DNA of 64,000 nt from Serinibacter arcticus (GCF_003121705.1 NZ_PYHR01000002.1:3162001-3226000); one strand, 5' to 3'. Shown: positions 40,869 through 49,829, counted from the stretch's first letter. Notes: a model not told the origin generated them from the letters alone. Numbers and translations are program-made.

Positions 40869-43800
40869 TCAGGGCTGGTGGAGGGTGGCGAGAGGCATCT
40901 CGCCAGTGTGCGCTCGCGCAGCCTCGCGGGGAAGGACGGCGTCCCCGTCCGACGGCGGGGCCTCGCTCCCGGAGGACCGGTGCTCCATCACCAGCAGCGC
41001 CCGGCCGCGACGCTCGGCGTCCTCGTGGAGGTCGCCCAGCAGGGCGGCCGCGGTCGCGGGGTCGAGGCCGGCGGTCGGCTCGTCGAGCACGAGGACCTCC
41101 GGGTCGCGCAGCAGGGCGCGCGCGAGCACGAGCCGCCGTCGCTCGCCGCCGGAGAGCTGCTCGGCCGTGATCCACGTGTCGAGGCCGTCCTCCAGGCCCG
41201 CCCACCACGGCCCGAGGTGCGCCGCGAGCAGCGCGGCGACCAGCTCGCCGTCGTCCGCCTCCGGGCGCGCGAGCCTCAGGTTCTCCCGGACGGTGGTCGC
41301 GAACACGTGGTCGGCGTCGCCGGCCAGCGCGACCAGGCCCTGCTCGCGCGCGACCTCGGGCCTCAGCCCGGCCACCCGCACGGAGCCCGCGATCGGGGGC
41401 CGCAGGCCGAGCACGACGTTCGCGAGCGTGGACTTTCCGGTACCGGAGGCCCAGCGGATGGCGTGGGTCCGACCGGCCTCGAGCTGGAACGAGACGTGCT
41501 CGACGGCGGGGTGTCCGTCCCAGCCGACGCTCACGTCCCGCAGGTCGAGCGGCGCCGTCGCGTCTCCCGTCGTCGCGGCCTCGGGCTCGATTGCGTCCTC
41601 GGCGGGGGTGGCTGAGCGCACGGCCGCCGACTCCGCCGCCAGGGCGTGCAGCCGCGCCCGCGCGTCGCGTCCGCGCTGCAGCGCGAGCGACGCCGGGGCG
41701 AGCCCGACGAGCACCTCGCCGAGCACCAGCGCACCCAGCACGAGGATGCCGACGGTCTCGGGGCTCACGGCCCCGGACCCACCCGCGGCCGTGAGGGCCG
41801 CCACCGCCGCGATCCCGACGGCGGCGACGGTCGCCCCGAGCTCGGCGAGCGCGCGTCCGGCGCCCTCGGTCCGGGCGGCCCCGACCTCCTCGCGCTCCGA
41901 CGCCGCGGCGCGGGCCTCGATCTCGGCCAGCAGCGTGCCGTCGAGCACGTCGACGTTCTCGGCGCCGCCGACGACCGCGTCCCGCAGGTCGTCGTGCGCG
42001 GCCCAGCGCCGCAGCGCGTCGCGGCGCTCGGCCCGTCCCAGGTATCGCGGCGCGACGACGGCGCAGAGCAGCACCGCGACCAGGTACGGCACGAGGGCGG
42101 CCGGCAGCAGCCAGAGCAGGCCGAGCCCGACGACGCCGAGCGCCGCCAGCCCGGACGCCAGCGGCACGGCTCCGCGCACGACACCGTCCAGGCGCAGGTC
42201 GACGTCGTCGACCACGCGTGCGAGCAGGGCGCCGCGGCGGGCGGTGAGCCGGCCGGGCACGAGGGGGATGAGCGCTGCCACGACGTCGCCGCGCCACCGC
42301 GCGAGCAGCCCGAGCCCGGCGTCGTGCGAGGCCATCCGCTCGAGGTAGCGCCACAGCGGCCGGGCGATCGCGAACGCGCGCACCGCGACCACGCTGAGCG
42401 ACAGCGTGAGGATGGGCGGCTGGCTGTCGGCGCGCACGATCATCCAGCTGGCGGCGACGGTGAGGCCGACGCCGGACAGCAGCGCGGCCGCGCCGGCGGC
42501 GGCGGCGAGCGCGAACCGGGGGCGGGCGGCGAGGCGGTCCCAGCGGCGACGCAGGCCGGACAGGAGGCCGTCGGCGCGTGCGTCGTCGTCGTCATCGCCG
42601 TCGGGATCGGGGTCGGCGCCGCTCGACGCGACCGGGGCCGCCGGGGCTGCCGGCGTCACCGGCACGACCTCGTGGGCCTCCACGGCGGTGTCCACGTACA
42701 CGACGCGGGACGCGGCCCCGGCGACGGCGGGTCGGTGCGTCGCCACGAGCACCGCGGCGCCGTCGTGCGCCAGGTCGGTCAGCAGCGTCACGACGCTGCG
42801 CTCGGAGGTGGCGTCCAGGTGCGCCGTCGGCTCGTCGAGCAGCAGCGTGAAGCTCTCGCCCGCGGCGAGGGCGAGGCGGGTGCGCAGCGCCGCGGCGGCG
42901 AGCGCGACGCGGTGGCGCTGGCCCTGGGAGAGCCCGGTGCCGTCGTCGCCGAGCAGGCCGTCCAGCGAGACGGCGGCCAGCCCGACGCCGTCGAGGACGG
43001 CGCGGGCCTCGGCCTCGGGGGCCTCGCCGCCGACGAGGGCCAGGGCCTCACGAACGGTGCGCGCGAGCGGCAGCGACGGGCGCTGCGGCACGAGCAGGGC
43101 TCCGTCGGCGTCGGCCGAACCGGTCAGCGGCGCCTGGCGTCCCGCGAGCACGCGCAGCAGGGTCGTCTTGCCCGAGCCGGACGGCCCGAGCAGCGCGACG
43201 ACCTCGCCGGGGGCGACCGTGACGTCGGGCAGCCGGAGGGCGTGCCGCCGGCCGCGGAAGTGCACGACGACGTCGCTCGCCCGAGCGCCTGAGCCGGCGT
43301 CCGTAGCGGCGCGCGTGCCGGCGACCGCGGCGGCCGGGGGAGCGGTCGCGCCGTCGTCGCCGCCCAGCAGCGCCTCCAGCCGGTCCATCACGGCGCCCGC
43401 CTGCGCGGACGCGTGGAACTGGGCCCCGGCCTCGCGCAGCGGGCGGTAGGCCTCGGGGGCCAGCAGGATCGCCACGAGCGCGGTCCAGAGCCCGAGCTCG
43501 CCCCCGGCCAGCCGGACTCCGGCCCCGACGGCGACCAGGCCGACCGAGACGGTGGCCACCAGGTCCAGCGCCGTGGAGGAGAGGAACGCCAGGCCGAGCA
43601 CCTTGGTCGTGGCGCGCGCGTAGCGACGGCTGGTGCGCCTGACCTCGACCACCTGGCGCTCGGCGCGGTCGAACAGCCGCAGCGTGACGAGTCCGCGCAC
43701 GACGTCGAGGAAGTGGCCGGCGAGCCGGCCGCCGCGCTCGTACTGCGCGTCCGCGCGGCGCTGCGTCGCCCAGCCGATGAGTGCCGCGAAGATCGGCACG

Positions 43801-44330
43801 AGGGGCAGCGTCAGCAGCACGGTGGTGGCCGAGGGCCAGTCGACGACGGCGAGCAGCAGCACCGCGGCGGCGGGCAGCACCGCGGCCACGACGAGCGAGG
43901 GCAGGTAGGAGGCGAACCAGGGCCGCAGCGGCTCGAGACCGGTGGTGAGCAGGACGGCGACGTCCGGCGTCGGGCCGCCCGCCGGCGATGCCGACGCAGG
44001 GCGCCCACCCCGCCGGGCCAGCGCGCGCAGACCGTCGCGCCGGGCGCCCGCGATCACGGTGGCCGAGACGCGTTCCGCGGCGCGCGGGAGCAGCCCGGCG
44101 GCGACGGTGCGGACGAGCACCGAGGCCGCCAGGACCGCGAGCCACGTCGGCCAGGGTCCGTCGTCGAGGACGGCGACGACGAGCCCGCCCGCGCCGAGCG
44201 CGAGGCCGAGCGCCGTCGCGGCCTGCAGCACCGAGAGCAGGACGAGGACGACGAGCGAGGCGCCGGCCGGCCGGGCCAGCCGCAGCAGACGGACGTCGAC
44301 CGGGCCGCGCGGCCGCGTCGGCGTGCTCAC
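40869..44330 (-). CDS. cydDC: Fused CydDC heterodimeric-type ABC exporter
   Basis: An 1153-residue fusion of CydD and CydC, each with six membrane helices and an ABC domain. It exports thiols or handles heme and is needed to assemble cytochrome bd. First ABC: Walker A GPSGSGKTT (near residue 380), signature LSQGQRHRV, Walker B LLLDEPTAHLD. Second ABC: signature LSGGERRRL, Walker B VLVLDEPTAGLD, but the P-loop reads WASGTGKST, with Trp960 where the first Gly is expected. An Asp-rich linker joins the halves. GTG 44330 overlaps the cydB stop. The single-chain form is known in actinobacteria. Confidence 0.93.
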   Translation of the reverse strand: MSTPTRPRGPVDVRLLRLARPAGASLVVLVLLSVLQAATALGLALGAGGLVVAVLDDGPWPTWLAVLAASVLVRTVAAGLLPRAAERVSATVIAGARRDGLRALARRGGRPASASPAGGPTPDVAVLLTTGLEPLRPWFASYLPSLVVAAVLPAAAVLLLAVVDWPSATTVLLTLPLVPIFAALIGWATQRRADAQYERGGRLAGHFLDVVRGLVTLRLFDRAERQVVEVRRTSRRYARATTKVLGLAFLSSTALDLVATVSVGLVAVGAGVRLAGGELGLWTALVAILLAPEAYRPLREAGAQFHASAQAGAVMDRLEALLGGDDGATAPPAAAVAGTRAATDAGSGARASDVVVHFRGRRHALRLPDVTVAPGEVVALLGPSGSGKTTLLRVLAGRQAPLTGSADADGALLVPQRPSLPLARTVREALALVGGEAPEAEARAVLDGVGLAAVSLDGLLGDDGTGLSQGQRHRVALAAAALRTRLALAAGESFTLLLDEPTAHLDATSERSVVTLLTDLAHDGAAVLVATHRPAVAGAASRVVYVDTAVEAHEVVPVTPAAPAAPVASSGADPDPDGDDDDDARADGLLSGLRRRWDRLAARPRFALAAAAGAAALLSGVGLTVAASWMIVRADSQPPILTLSLSVVAVRAFAIARPLWRYLERMASHDAGLGLLARWRGDVVAALIPLVPGRLTARRGALLARVVDDVDLRLDGVVRGAVPLASGLAALGVVGLGLLWLLPAALVPYLVAVLLCAVVAPRYLGRAERRDALRRWAAHDDLRDAVVGGAENVDVLDGTLLAEIEARAAASEREEVGAARTEGAGRALAELGATVAAVGIAAVAALTAAGGSGAVSPETVGILVLGALVLGEVLVGLAPASLALQRGRDARARLHALAAESAAVRSATPAEDAIEPEAATTGDATAPLDLRDVSVGWDGHPAVEHVSFQLEAGRTHAIRWASGTGKSTLANVVLGLRPPIAGSVRVAGLRPEVAREQGLVALAGDADHVFATTVRENLRLARPEADDGELVAALLAAHLGPWWAGLEDGLDTWITAEQLSGGERRRLVLARALLRDPEVLVLDEPTAGLDPATAAALLGDLHEDAERRGRALLVMEHRSSGSEAPPSDGDAVLPREAARAHTGEMPLATLHQP

Positions 44331-45325
44331 GTGGGGACCGGGTCGCTGGAGACCCGACGCCGGAAGACCCAGTACGCCAGCGCCTGGTAGACCAGCACGC
44401 CCGGCAGGATGAACAGCGCGGCCCAGCTGATCGTGGTGAGCGCGGTGTCGCTCGCGGCGGCGCTCGCGATCGTGATCGACCAGGCCGGGTCGAGCGTGCT
44501 CGCCAGGAGCACCGGCGCCCCGCGCACGAACAGCGCGACCACCACGAGCGCCTGCAGCACGACGACGACCGCGAACGCCCAGCCCTCGCGCCCGCGCCGG
44601 CTGGCCAGGACCCCCGCACCGAGGAGCGCGACGGCGACGGCGCCGAGCCACCAGGGGAGCCCGCTGGTGGCGACGGCGAGCATCGCGGCCAGGGCCAGCG
44701 CACCGGCGGCGGGGGCGACCCACGAGCGGGCGCGCTCACGCACCGGTCCGGTGGTCCGCAGGGAGAGGTACGTCGCGCCCAGCAGCAGGGCGGACGTCAC
44801 ACCCACCGCGGCGCCGATCAGCGCGGCCGGGGTGACGAGCACGCCGAGGGTGCGGGCCAGCGCGCCGCCGGTCGCGGCGACCTCGCCGTCGGCCCCGATC
44901 GCGAGCCCGCCCGCCAGGACGCCGAGCACGGCGCCGAGGATCGCGGCGACGGCGGCCGAGCTGAAGGCGAGGGCGAGGTCGCAGCGGGTGCGCCACGCGT
45001 CGTCGTCCTTCTTGCCCCGGAACTCCAGCGCCACGCCGCGCACCGCGAGGCCGAGCAGCAGCGCGACCATCGGGAGGTAGAGCCCGGACAGCATCGAGGC
45101 GTACCAGTCGGGGAAGGCGGCGAACGTGACCCCGACGGCGGCCACGAGCCAGACCTCGTTGCCGTCCCAGACCGGCGCGATCGTGCGCAGGGCGGCCCCG
45201 CGCTGCGGGGCGTCGCGGCCGAGCACGGGCGCGAGCATGCCGACGCCGAAGTCGAAGCCCTCCAGCACCAGGAACAGCACCCAGCACAGCACGACGAGGC
45301 CGAACCAGAGCACGGCGAGATCCAC
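44327..45325 (-). CDS. cydB: Cytochrome bd oxidase subunit II
   Basis: A 332-residue membrane protein with eight to nine helices, subunit II of the bd-type quinol oxidase. The N-terminal LEGFDFGVGML and PVWDGNEVWLVA and the mid-helix ALEFRGK are typical. GTG 45325 has GGAGG six bases upstream. It lies 50 bases after cydA; that gap contains an 11-bp triplicate. It overlaps cydDC by four bases. Confidence 0.95.
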   Translation of the reverse strand: MDLAVLWFGLVVLCWVLFLVLEGFDFGVGMLAPVLGRDAPQRGAALRTIAPVWDGNEVWLVAAVGVTFAAFPDWYASMLSGLYLPMVALLLGLAVRGVALEFRGKKDDDAWRTRCDLALAFSSAAVAAILGAVLGVLAGGLAIGADGEVAATGGALARTLGVLVTPAALIGAAVGVTSALLLGATYLSLRTTGPVRERARSWVAPAAGALALAAMLAVATSGLPWWLGAVAVALLGAGVLASRRGREGWAFAVVVVLQALVVVALFVRGAPVLLASTLDPAWSITIASAAASDTALTTISWAALFILPGVLVYQALAYWVFRRRVSSDPVPT

Positions 45326-45339
45326 GGGAGTCCTCCAGG

Positions 45340-45372
45340 GGTGGAACGAGGGTGGAACGAGGGTGGAGCGAG
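45340..45372. repeat. Three tandem 11-bp repeats between cydA and cydB
   Basis: ggtggaacgag at 45340-45350 and 45351-45361, and ggtggagcgag at 45362-45372. The units fill most of the 50-base cydA-cydB gap, just upstream of the cydB ribosome site on the minus strand. Confidence 0.85.
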
Positions 45373-45375
45373 CGG

Positions 45376-46890
45376 TCAGTAGGCGGGGGCGTCGGAGCGA
45401 GGGCGGCGGGCGGCCCGCGCGTCGTCGTCGTCCCCGTCGTTCTCGGACGGGGCCGACGGCGGGGCGCTCAGCTCGCGGCCGGCGATGTGGCGCGCCACGC
45501 GGTACCAGACGACGGCGAGCACGCCGTAGACGATCCCGAACCCGATGAGCGAGGCGAGCACCTCGGCGGACGTGAGGCCGGTCGAGACGCCGTCCTCGGT
45601 CTTGAACAGCCCGAAGACGAGCCACGGCTGCCGCGCCGTCTCGGTGAAGATCCAGCCGAAGGTGTTCGCCAGCACCGGGAGGGCGGGCAGGAGCGGCAGC
45701 GAGAGCATCACGAGGCGCGAGGCCGGGCGGCGCAGCTGGGCGAGCGGGCCGCGGGCCGGGGCGACGCCGTCGACCTCGCCCGCGAACGGACCCACGAGGC
45801 CGCGGCCGCGACGGGTGAGGACGAGGAACACGGCGCCCACGAGGGCCGCGAGCATCCCGGTGCCGATCATGAGGCGGAAGGTCCAGTACGCCACGGGCAC
45901 CCACGGGATGTAGTTCCCGGCGCCGTACTGCTCGACGTAGGTGGCCTGCAGGTCGTCCAGCCCCTCGACGACGGCGGTCGGGTCGCCCTTGGCCAGGATC
46001 GAGAGCAGGTAGGGCACGTCGATGCTGAAGAACGGTTCGCCCTCGCCGGGCCGGCCGATCGCGACGATCGAGAACGGCGCGCCGGCCTGGCTGCGGTAGA
46101 GGCCCTCGGCCGCGGCCATCTTCATGGGCTGGACCGTCGTGATGATCTTGCCGAGCAGGTCGCCCGTGATCGCGACGGCGACGCCGCTGAGCGCCGTCAC
46201 CCAGCCGCCGAGGCGCGCCAGCGTCCGCCACGCGTGGTGGTCGCGGTGCAGCAGGGCGCCGGGACGGCCCCACGCGCGGCGCGCACCGATCGCGAGCAGG
46301 AGGGCGCCGCCGGTCATCGCGGCGCCGGCGATCGTGTGCGGGAAGGCGGCGAGGTTGACCTCGTTGACCATCAGCTCGCCGAAGCTCTCCAGACGCGCCC
46401 GGCCGGTCTCGGGGTCGATCTCGTAGGCGATCGGGTTCTGCATGAACGAGTTCGCGGCGAGGATGACGTACGCGGAGATGAGCGTGCCGACGGCGACGAT
46501 CCAGATGGTCGCGAGGTGGATCCGGCGCGGCAGGCGGTCCCAGCCGAAGAACCACAGGCCGAGGAACGTCGCCTCGAGGAAGAACGCAAGCATGCCCTCG
46601 ATCGCGAGGGTGGGGCCGAACACGTCGCCGTAGAACCGGGCGAAGTCGCTCCACGCGAGCCCGAACTGGAACTCCTGCACCAGGCCGGTCACGATCCCGA
46701 CGGCGAACGTCACCATCAGCAGCTTGCCCACGAGCATCGTCAGGTCGCGGTAGTGCTGCTTCCCCGTGCGGTGCCAGGCGGTCTGCAGGCCGGCGGTGAG
46801 CGCGGCGAGCGAGATCGAGAGCGGGACGAAGAAGTAGTGGTAGATCGTCACGACAGCGAACTGCAGCCGTGACAGGTCGAGCGTGTCCAT
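45376..46890 (-). CDS. cydA: Cytochrome bd oxidase subunit I
   Basis: A 504-residue quinol oxidase subunit carrying the hemes. His18 in TIYHYFFVPL is the heme b595 ligand position; GPTLAIEGMLAFFLEATFLG and ITTVQPMKMAAAEGLY (Q-loop) follow, then FGWIFTETARQPW. The Q-loop is the short type. The C-terminus is acidic and hydrophilic. ATG 46890 has GGAGG four bases upstream. It heads cydA-cydB-cydDC and is divergent from a BlaI-type repressor gene across about 120 bases of repeated half-sites. Confidence 0.96.
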   Translation of the reverse strand: MDTLDLSRLQFAVVTIYHYFFVPLSISLAALTAGLQTAWHRTGKQHYRDLTMLVGKLLMVTFAVGIVTGLVQEFQFGLAWSDFARFYGDVFGPTLAIEGMLAFFLEATFLGLWFFGWDRLPRRIHLATIWIVAVGTLISAYVILAANSFMQNPIAYEIDPETGRARLESFGELMVNEVNLAAFPHTIAGAAMTGGALLLAIGARRAWGRPGALLHRDHHAWRTLARLGGWVTALSGVAVAITGDLLGKIITTVQPMKMAAAEGLYRSQAGAPFSIVAIGRPGEGEPFFSIDVPYLLSILAKGDPTAVVEGLDDLQATYVEQYGAGNYIPWVPVAYWTFRLMIGTGMLAALVGAVFLVLTRRGRGLVGPFAGEVDGVAPARGPLAQLRRPASRLVMLSLPLLPALPVLANTFGWIFTETARQPWLVFGLFKTEDGVSTGLTSAEVLASLIGFGIVYGVLAVVWYRVARHIAGRELSAPPSAPSENDGDDDDARAARRPRSDAPAY

Positions 46891-46915
46891 GCTGCCTCCG
46901 TGGCCGGACGGGGTT

Positions 46916-46980
46916 CTACGACGCTGGGTAGTAGTGCTCCACAAGTATGACACGACGTAGTACTCACCGCGTCGTACGAC
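46916..46980. promoter_or_regulatory. Operator region between cydA and the BlaI gene
   Basis: Several related half-sites lie here. CTACGAC (46916-46922) faces GTAGTAG (46928-46934) as an imperfect inverted repeat; GTAGTA recurs at 46957-46962; GTCGTACGAC (46971-46980) is a perfect palindrome at the -35 position of the BlaI gene. CATACT (46944-46949, minus strand) is a possible cydA -10. No Rex-type site is seen. A BlaI dimer is the likely ligand. Confidence 0.5.
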
Positions 46981-46998
46981 AAGGTCCGGAGGTCCCGC

Positions 46999-47010
46999 TA
47001 TGCTGACGGG
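46999..47010 (+). promoter_or_regulatory. Leaderless -10 element of the BlaI-type gene
   Basis: TATGCT, GACGGG, then ATG 47011. The palindrome GTCGTACGAC ends 18 bases before the hexamer, so the regulator probably represses itself. Confidence 0.6.
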
Positions 47011-47376
47011 ATGGCGATGGGTGAGCTCGAGAGCGCGGTGATGGCGCAGCTGTGGTCCGCGGCGGGTCCGTGCACCGTGCGCGAGGTCCACGAGGCGCTC
47101 GCGGCGGACCGCTCCCTCGCCTACACGACCGTGATGACCGTGATGGACCGGCTCGCCAAGAAGGGCGTGGTGACGCAGGCGCGCGACGGTCGCGCCTTCC
47201 GCTACTCGCCCGTCAGCACGCGCGAGCAGATGACCGCCGAGCTCATGCTCGACGCCCTCGGCGCGACGGCGGACCCCGCCGCGCGCGTGGCCGCGCTGCA
47301 GCACTTCGTCGGCCAGGTCAGCCCGGCCGAGGCCGAGGCCCTGCGCGTCGCGCTCGCGCCGTCGTCCGCGCCCTGA
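47011..47376 (+). CDS. BlaI/MecI family repressor
   Basis: A 121-residue winged-helix repressor: LESAVMAQLWSAAGPCTVRE, the recognition helix LAYTTVMTVMDRLAKKGVV and wing RDGRAFRYSPV, then a dimerisation helix pair. BlaI proteins are inactivated by cleavage by an M56 membrane peptidase, encoded 28 bases downstream. Its position opposite cydA suggests it controls the cytochrome bd genes. No beta-lactamase gene is nearby. Confidence 0.93.
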   Translation: MAMGELESAVMAQLWSAAGPCTVREVHEALAADRSLAYTTVMTVMDRLAKKGVVTQARDGRAFRYSPVSTREQMTAELMLDALGATADPAARVAALQHFVGQVSPAEAEALRVALAPSSAP

Positions 47377-47404
47377 CGCCCCACCCTTCCCCCGGCAGCC
47401 CGAC

Positions 47405-48307
47405 GTGACCGCCCTCGCCCTCGCCGCGCTGGCCCTCGCGCTGTCGCTCGTGGCGCCCGTCGTCCTGGTGCGGCTGCCCTTCCTCCGCGACGTCCCCCGG
47501 GCCGCCGTCACCCTCTGGCAGGCCTGCGCCCTCGCCGCCGTCCTGGCCGCGGTCGGGGCGGCCCTGGCCGCGCCGGAGGAGGTGCTGCGGGCGCTCCAGG
47601 GCGACGACCTCGCGCACGATGCCTGGCTGCTGGCCGCGGCGTCCACCGCCGCGCTGCTCGCCGGCTGGATCGTGTTCCGCCTCGTGTCCACGACGATCCG
47701 GCTCGGCGTCGGGCTGCGCCGCCGCCGTCGTCGTCAGCACGAGGTGCTCGAGCTGCTGGCGACCACCTCGCCGTCCGACGCCCGACTGAACGTGCTGGGC
47801 GGGAGCGTCGCGCTGGCCTACTGCGTGCCCGGTCGGCCGTCGCGGGTCGTGGTGACCGAGGCCGTCGTCGATCTCCTCACGCTCCCGCAGGTCGAGGCCG
47901 TGGTCGAGCACGAGCGGGGCCACCTGCGGGCCCGCCACGACCTGGTGCTCGAGGGTTTCACCGCGCTGCACGCCTCCTTCCCCCGGTTCGTGCGCAGCCG
48001 GCTGGCGCTGGAGGAGGTGCGGCTGCTCCTGGAGATGCTGGCCGACGACGCGGCGACCCGCCGCACCGGGGCCGCGCCGCTCGAAGCGGCCCTCGTGCTC
48101 CTCGAGCCGACGACGGAGGGGGACCAGGTGCGGGTGCGGCGCGAACGCGTCGCGCGGCTCGCCGGGCGCGACGGCGAGGGCGCCGCCTCCCGCCGACGGC
48201 TCGTCTCCGGGCTGGCGTACGTCCTCGCCGTCGGGGTCATCGCCGTCCCGACCGTGACGATCGTGACGCCGTGGCTGCAGGCGGCGACGGCGGCGCTGGG
48301 CTGGTAG
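47405..48307 (+). CDS. M56 family metallopeptidase (BlaR1-like, no sensor domain)
   Basis: A 300-residue membrane protease with three N-terminal helices and one near the C-terminus. The zinc motif HERGH (near residues 168-172) is in the VEHERGHLRARHD stretch, followed by a LADDAATR motif. It lacks the penicillin-binding sensor of BlaR1, so the signal must be something else. Together with the BlaI gene it forms a repressor/protease switch. GTG 47405 is the only good start. Confidence 0.9.
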   Translation: MTALALAALALALSLVAPVVLVRLPFLRDVPRAAVTLWQACALAAVLAAVGAALAAPEEVLRALQGDDLAHDAWLLAAASTAALLAGWIVFRLVSTTIRLGVGLRRRRRRQHEVLELLATTSPSDARLNVLGGSVALAYCVPGRPSRVVVTEAVVDLLTLPQVEAVVEHERGHLRARHDLVLEGFTALHASFPRFVRSRLALEEVRLLLEMLADDAATRRTGAAPLEAALVLLEPTTEGDQVRVRRERVARLAGRDGEGAASRRRLVSGLAYVLAVGVIAVPTVTIVTPWLQAATAALGW

Positions 48308-48333
48308 CCGGGCGGGCGGACGGGCGGGCCGGG

Positions 48334-48693
48334 CTACTCGCCCCAGTTCTCCTGGACCATCCGCGGCGAGGCGTGGATGCACATGATGCGCAGCGTGCCC
48401 GTCCCGGTGTTGGTGAAGGCGTGCCACGTGTCCGGGCCGACGACGGCGGTGTCCCCGGCCGTGGCGACGACGCTGCGTTCGCCCGTCCGGATCGTCGCCT
48501 CGCCCTCGAGCACCGTCCACGTCTCGCTGTAGGGGTGGCGGTGCAGACCGGGACCCTGGCCGGGGTCGTTGGTGACGAGGAAGAAGCTGACGCCGGAGCC
48601 GTGGTCGACGCCCTCGAAGCGGAGGGTGCGGCTGCCGGTGACCCGCAGCGCCTCGGCAGGGATGACGGCGTCGGGCTCGCCCGTGGTGGTCAT
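48334..48693 (-). CDS. Cupin domain protein
   Basis: A 119-residue single-domain cupin. The metal-site histidines are in GPGLHRHPYSETWTVLEGEA and DTWHAFTNTG; the fold is complete. Function unspecified: small cupins range from isomerases to sugar or phenol binders. ATG 48693 has GGAG eight bases upstream. It converges with the M56 gene and is divergent from a 66-residue protein. Confidence 0.88.
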   Translation of the reverse strand: MTTTGEPDAVIPAEALRVTGSRTLRFEGVDHGSGVSFFLVTNDPGQGPGLHRHPYSETWTVLEGEATIRTGERSVVATAGDTAVVGPDTWHAFTNTGTGTLRIMCIHASPRMVQENWGE

Positions 48694-48821
48694 GGGTCCG
48701 GCTCCTGTCCTCGGGTCACGGCACGCGGGGATTCTGGCACGAGGACGCGCCCGCACGCCCGCGTGTCGCGGAACATCGGGCCGGGCGGAGCGGTTGACGA
48801 GGGTGAGGAAAGGAAGTGCCC

Positions 48822-49022
48822 ATGAGTGTCACCACCACGACCCTGGCCGCGATCACCGTCTGGACCGATCCCCGCGAGGAGATCGAGTACAACGTGCTGC
48901 GGGCCAACGGCCGGCTCGCCGGTCGCCGCTTCGCCTCACGCGCCGAGGCCGAGGCCTGGGCGCGTCCCGAGGAGGGCGAGCAGGTCGTCGAGATGAACGC
49001 GGTGTGCGACTGCACCATGTGA
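48822..49022 (+). CDS. Small conserved-looking protein with CDC tail
   Basis: A 66-residue protein I do not recognise. It reads as compact alpha/beta sequence: AAITVWTDPREEIEYNVLRA, a basic helix and AEAWARPEEGEQVVEMN, ending in a two-cysteine tail CDCTM. ATG 48822 is favoured by AGGAA six bases upstream; GTG 48816 is in frame. G+C use matches a real gene. The cysteines could bind metal or form a disulphide. Confidence 0.6.
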   Translation: MSVTTTTLAAITVWTDPREEIEYNVLRANGRLAGRRFASRAEAEAWARPEEGEQVVEMNAVCDCTM

Positions 49023-49052
49023 GGCGGCGTGCCGCGCGGACGCTCGCGCCGG

Positions 49053-49829
49053 TCAGACGCCGTCGATCGCGCCCGTGAGCTCGGCCAGCGAGATCCTCTC
49101 GTCCTCGCTCGGCACCTCGAAGGTCGTCCCCACGCCCCAGTTCGACAGGGTGAAAGAGTTCGACCTGATGCCGTCGACGAGCTCGCCGGAGACCTTGCGC
49201 ACGTGGTCGTCGCCGTCGAACCAGACCTCGTAGTCGATCTCGCCCACGGCGCTCGGGTCGGACCCGTAGTGAACGGGCTGCAGTCTCGCCAGGTCGAGGG
49301 TCACCTCGTACCGGTCGAGCCGCTCGCCGTTGATCGCGTCGGTTCCGGCGCGCTCGGCGCTGACGAGGGCACCGGGGAAGGCGCGCAGCTCGACGAGGGG
49401 ATCGATTCCAAGCGTGAGCAGCGCGGGGTCGCCGGTGATCGCCGTCGTCTCCTCGGACGCCAGCAGGAAGCGGTCCTGCGACGTCTCCGCGAGGTTGACC
49501 CACACCTCCCCGTCGACCACGCGGATCTCGACCTCCGTGATCGTGTCGTCCTCCGTGACGGACGCCGAGACCGAGACCTGGTGCGGAGAGGTGGAGGGGT
49601 CCACGTGCCCGAAGGTCGTCAGGGTGTAGCCCGGCATGTCGAACGCCGACATCACCATCACCGGACCGGGATGCTCCAGGGCGCGCTCGAGGCGAGGCGC
49701 GAAGTCGGAGGCCAGGGGTGCCGCCACGGTCAGACCGCGGATCGGCAGCGAGGTGCACCCCGCGAGGATCGTGGCGACGGCAAGGACGGCGGTCGCGGCC
49801 GCAGCGCTGCGGCGGTGGAGGTGCCCCAT
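49053..49829 (-). CDS. LppX/LprG-like lipoprotein
   Basis: A 258-residue exported lipoprotein. The signal peptide ends in the lipobox ILAGC, making Cys25 the lipidated residue. The remainder resembles the LppX/LprG fold, a half-barrel that carries lipids in mycobacteria: repeated strands such as YTLTTFGHVDPST, VDGEVWVNLA and EIDYEVWFDGDDHVRKVSG. Transport of a lipid or glycolipid to the envelope is the family role. ATG 49829 has TAGCGT seven bases upstream. Confidence 0.8.
   Translation of the reverse strand: MGHLHRRSAAAATAVLAVATILAGCTSLPIRGLTVAAPLASDFAPRLERALEHPGPVMVMSAFDMPGYTLTTFGHVDPSTSPHQVSVSASVTEDDTITEVEIRVVDGEVWVNLAETSQDRFLLASEETTAITGDPALLTLGIDPLVELRAFPGALVSAERAGTDAINGERLDRYEVTLDLARLQPVHYGSDPSAVGEIDYEVWFDGDDHVRKVSGELVDGIRSNSFTLSNWGVGTTFEVPSEDERISLAELTGAIDGV

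Noticed and set aside
41646-43292. 548-residue frame opposite cydDC
   Set aside because: Gln/Arg/Gly-rich with no recognisable domain; cydDC on the other strand is certain.
46891-47010. Rex (redox) operator for the cyd genes
   Set aside because: I looked for TTGTGAA-type inverted arms and saw none; the repeats present are GTAGTA/TACGAC-like.
47011-48307. Beta-lactam resistance regulon
   Set aside because: BlaI and an M56 protease are present, but the protease lacks a penicillin-binding sensor and no beta-lactamase or PBP gene is near.
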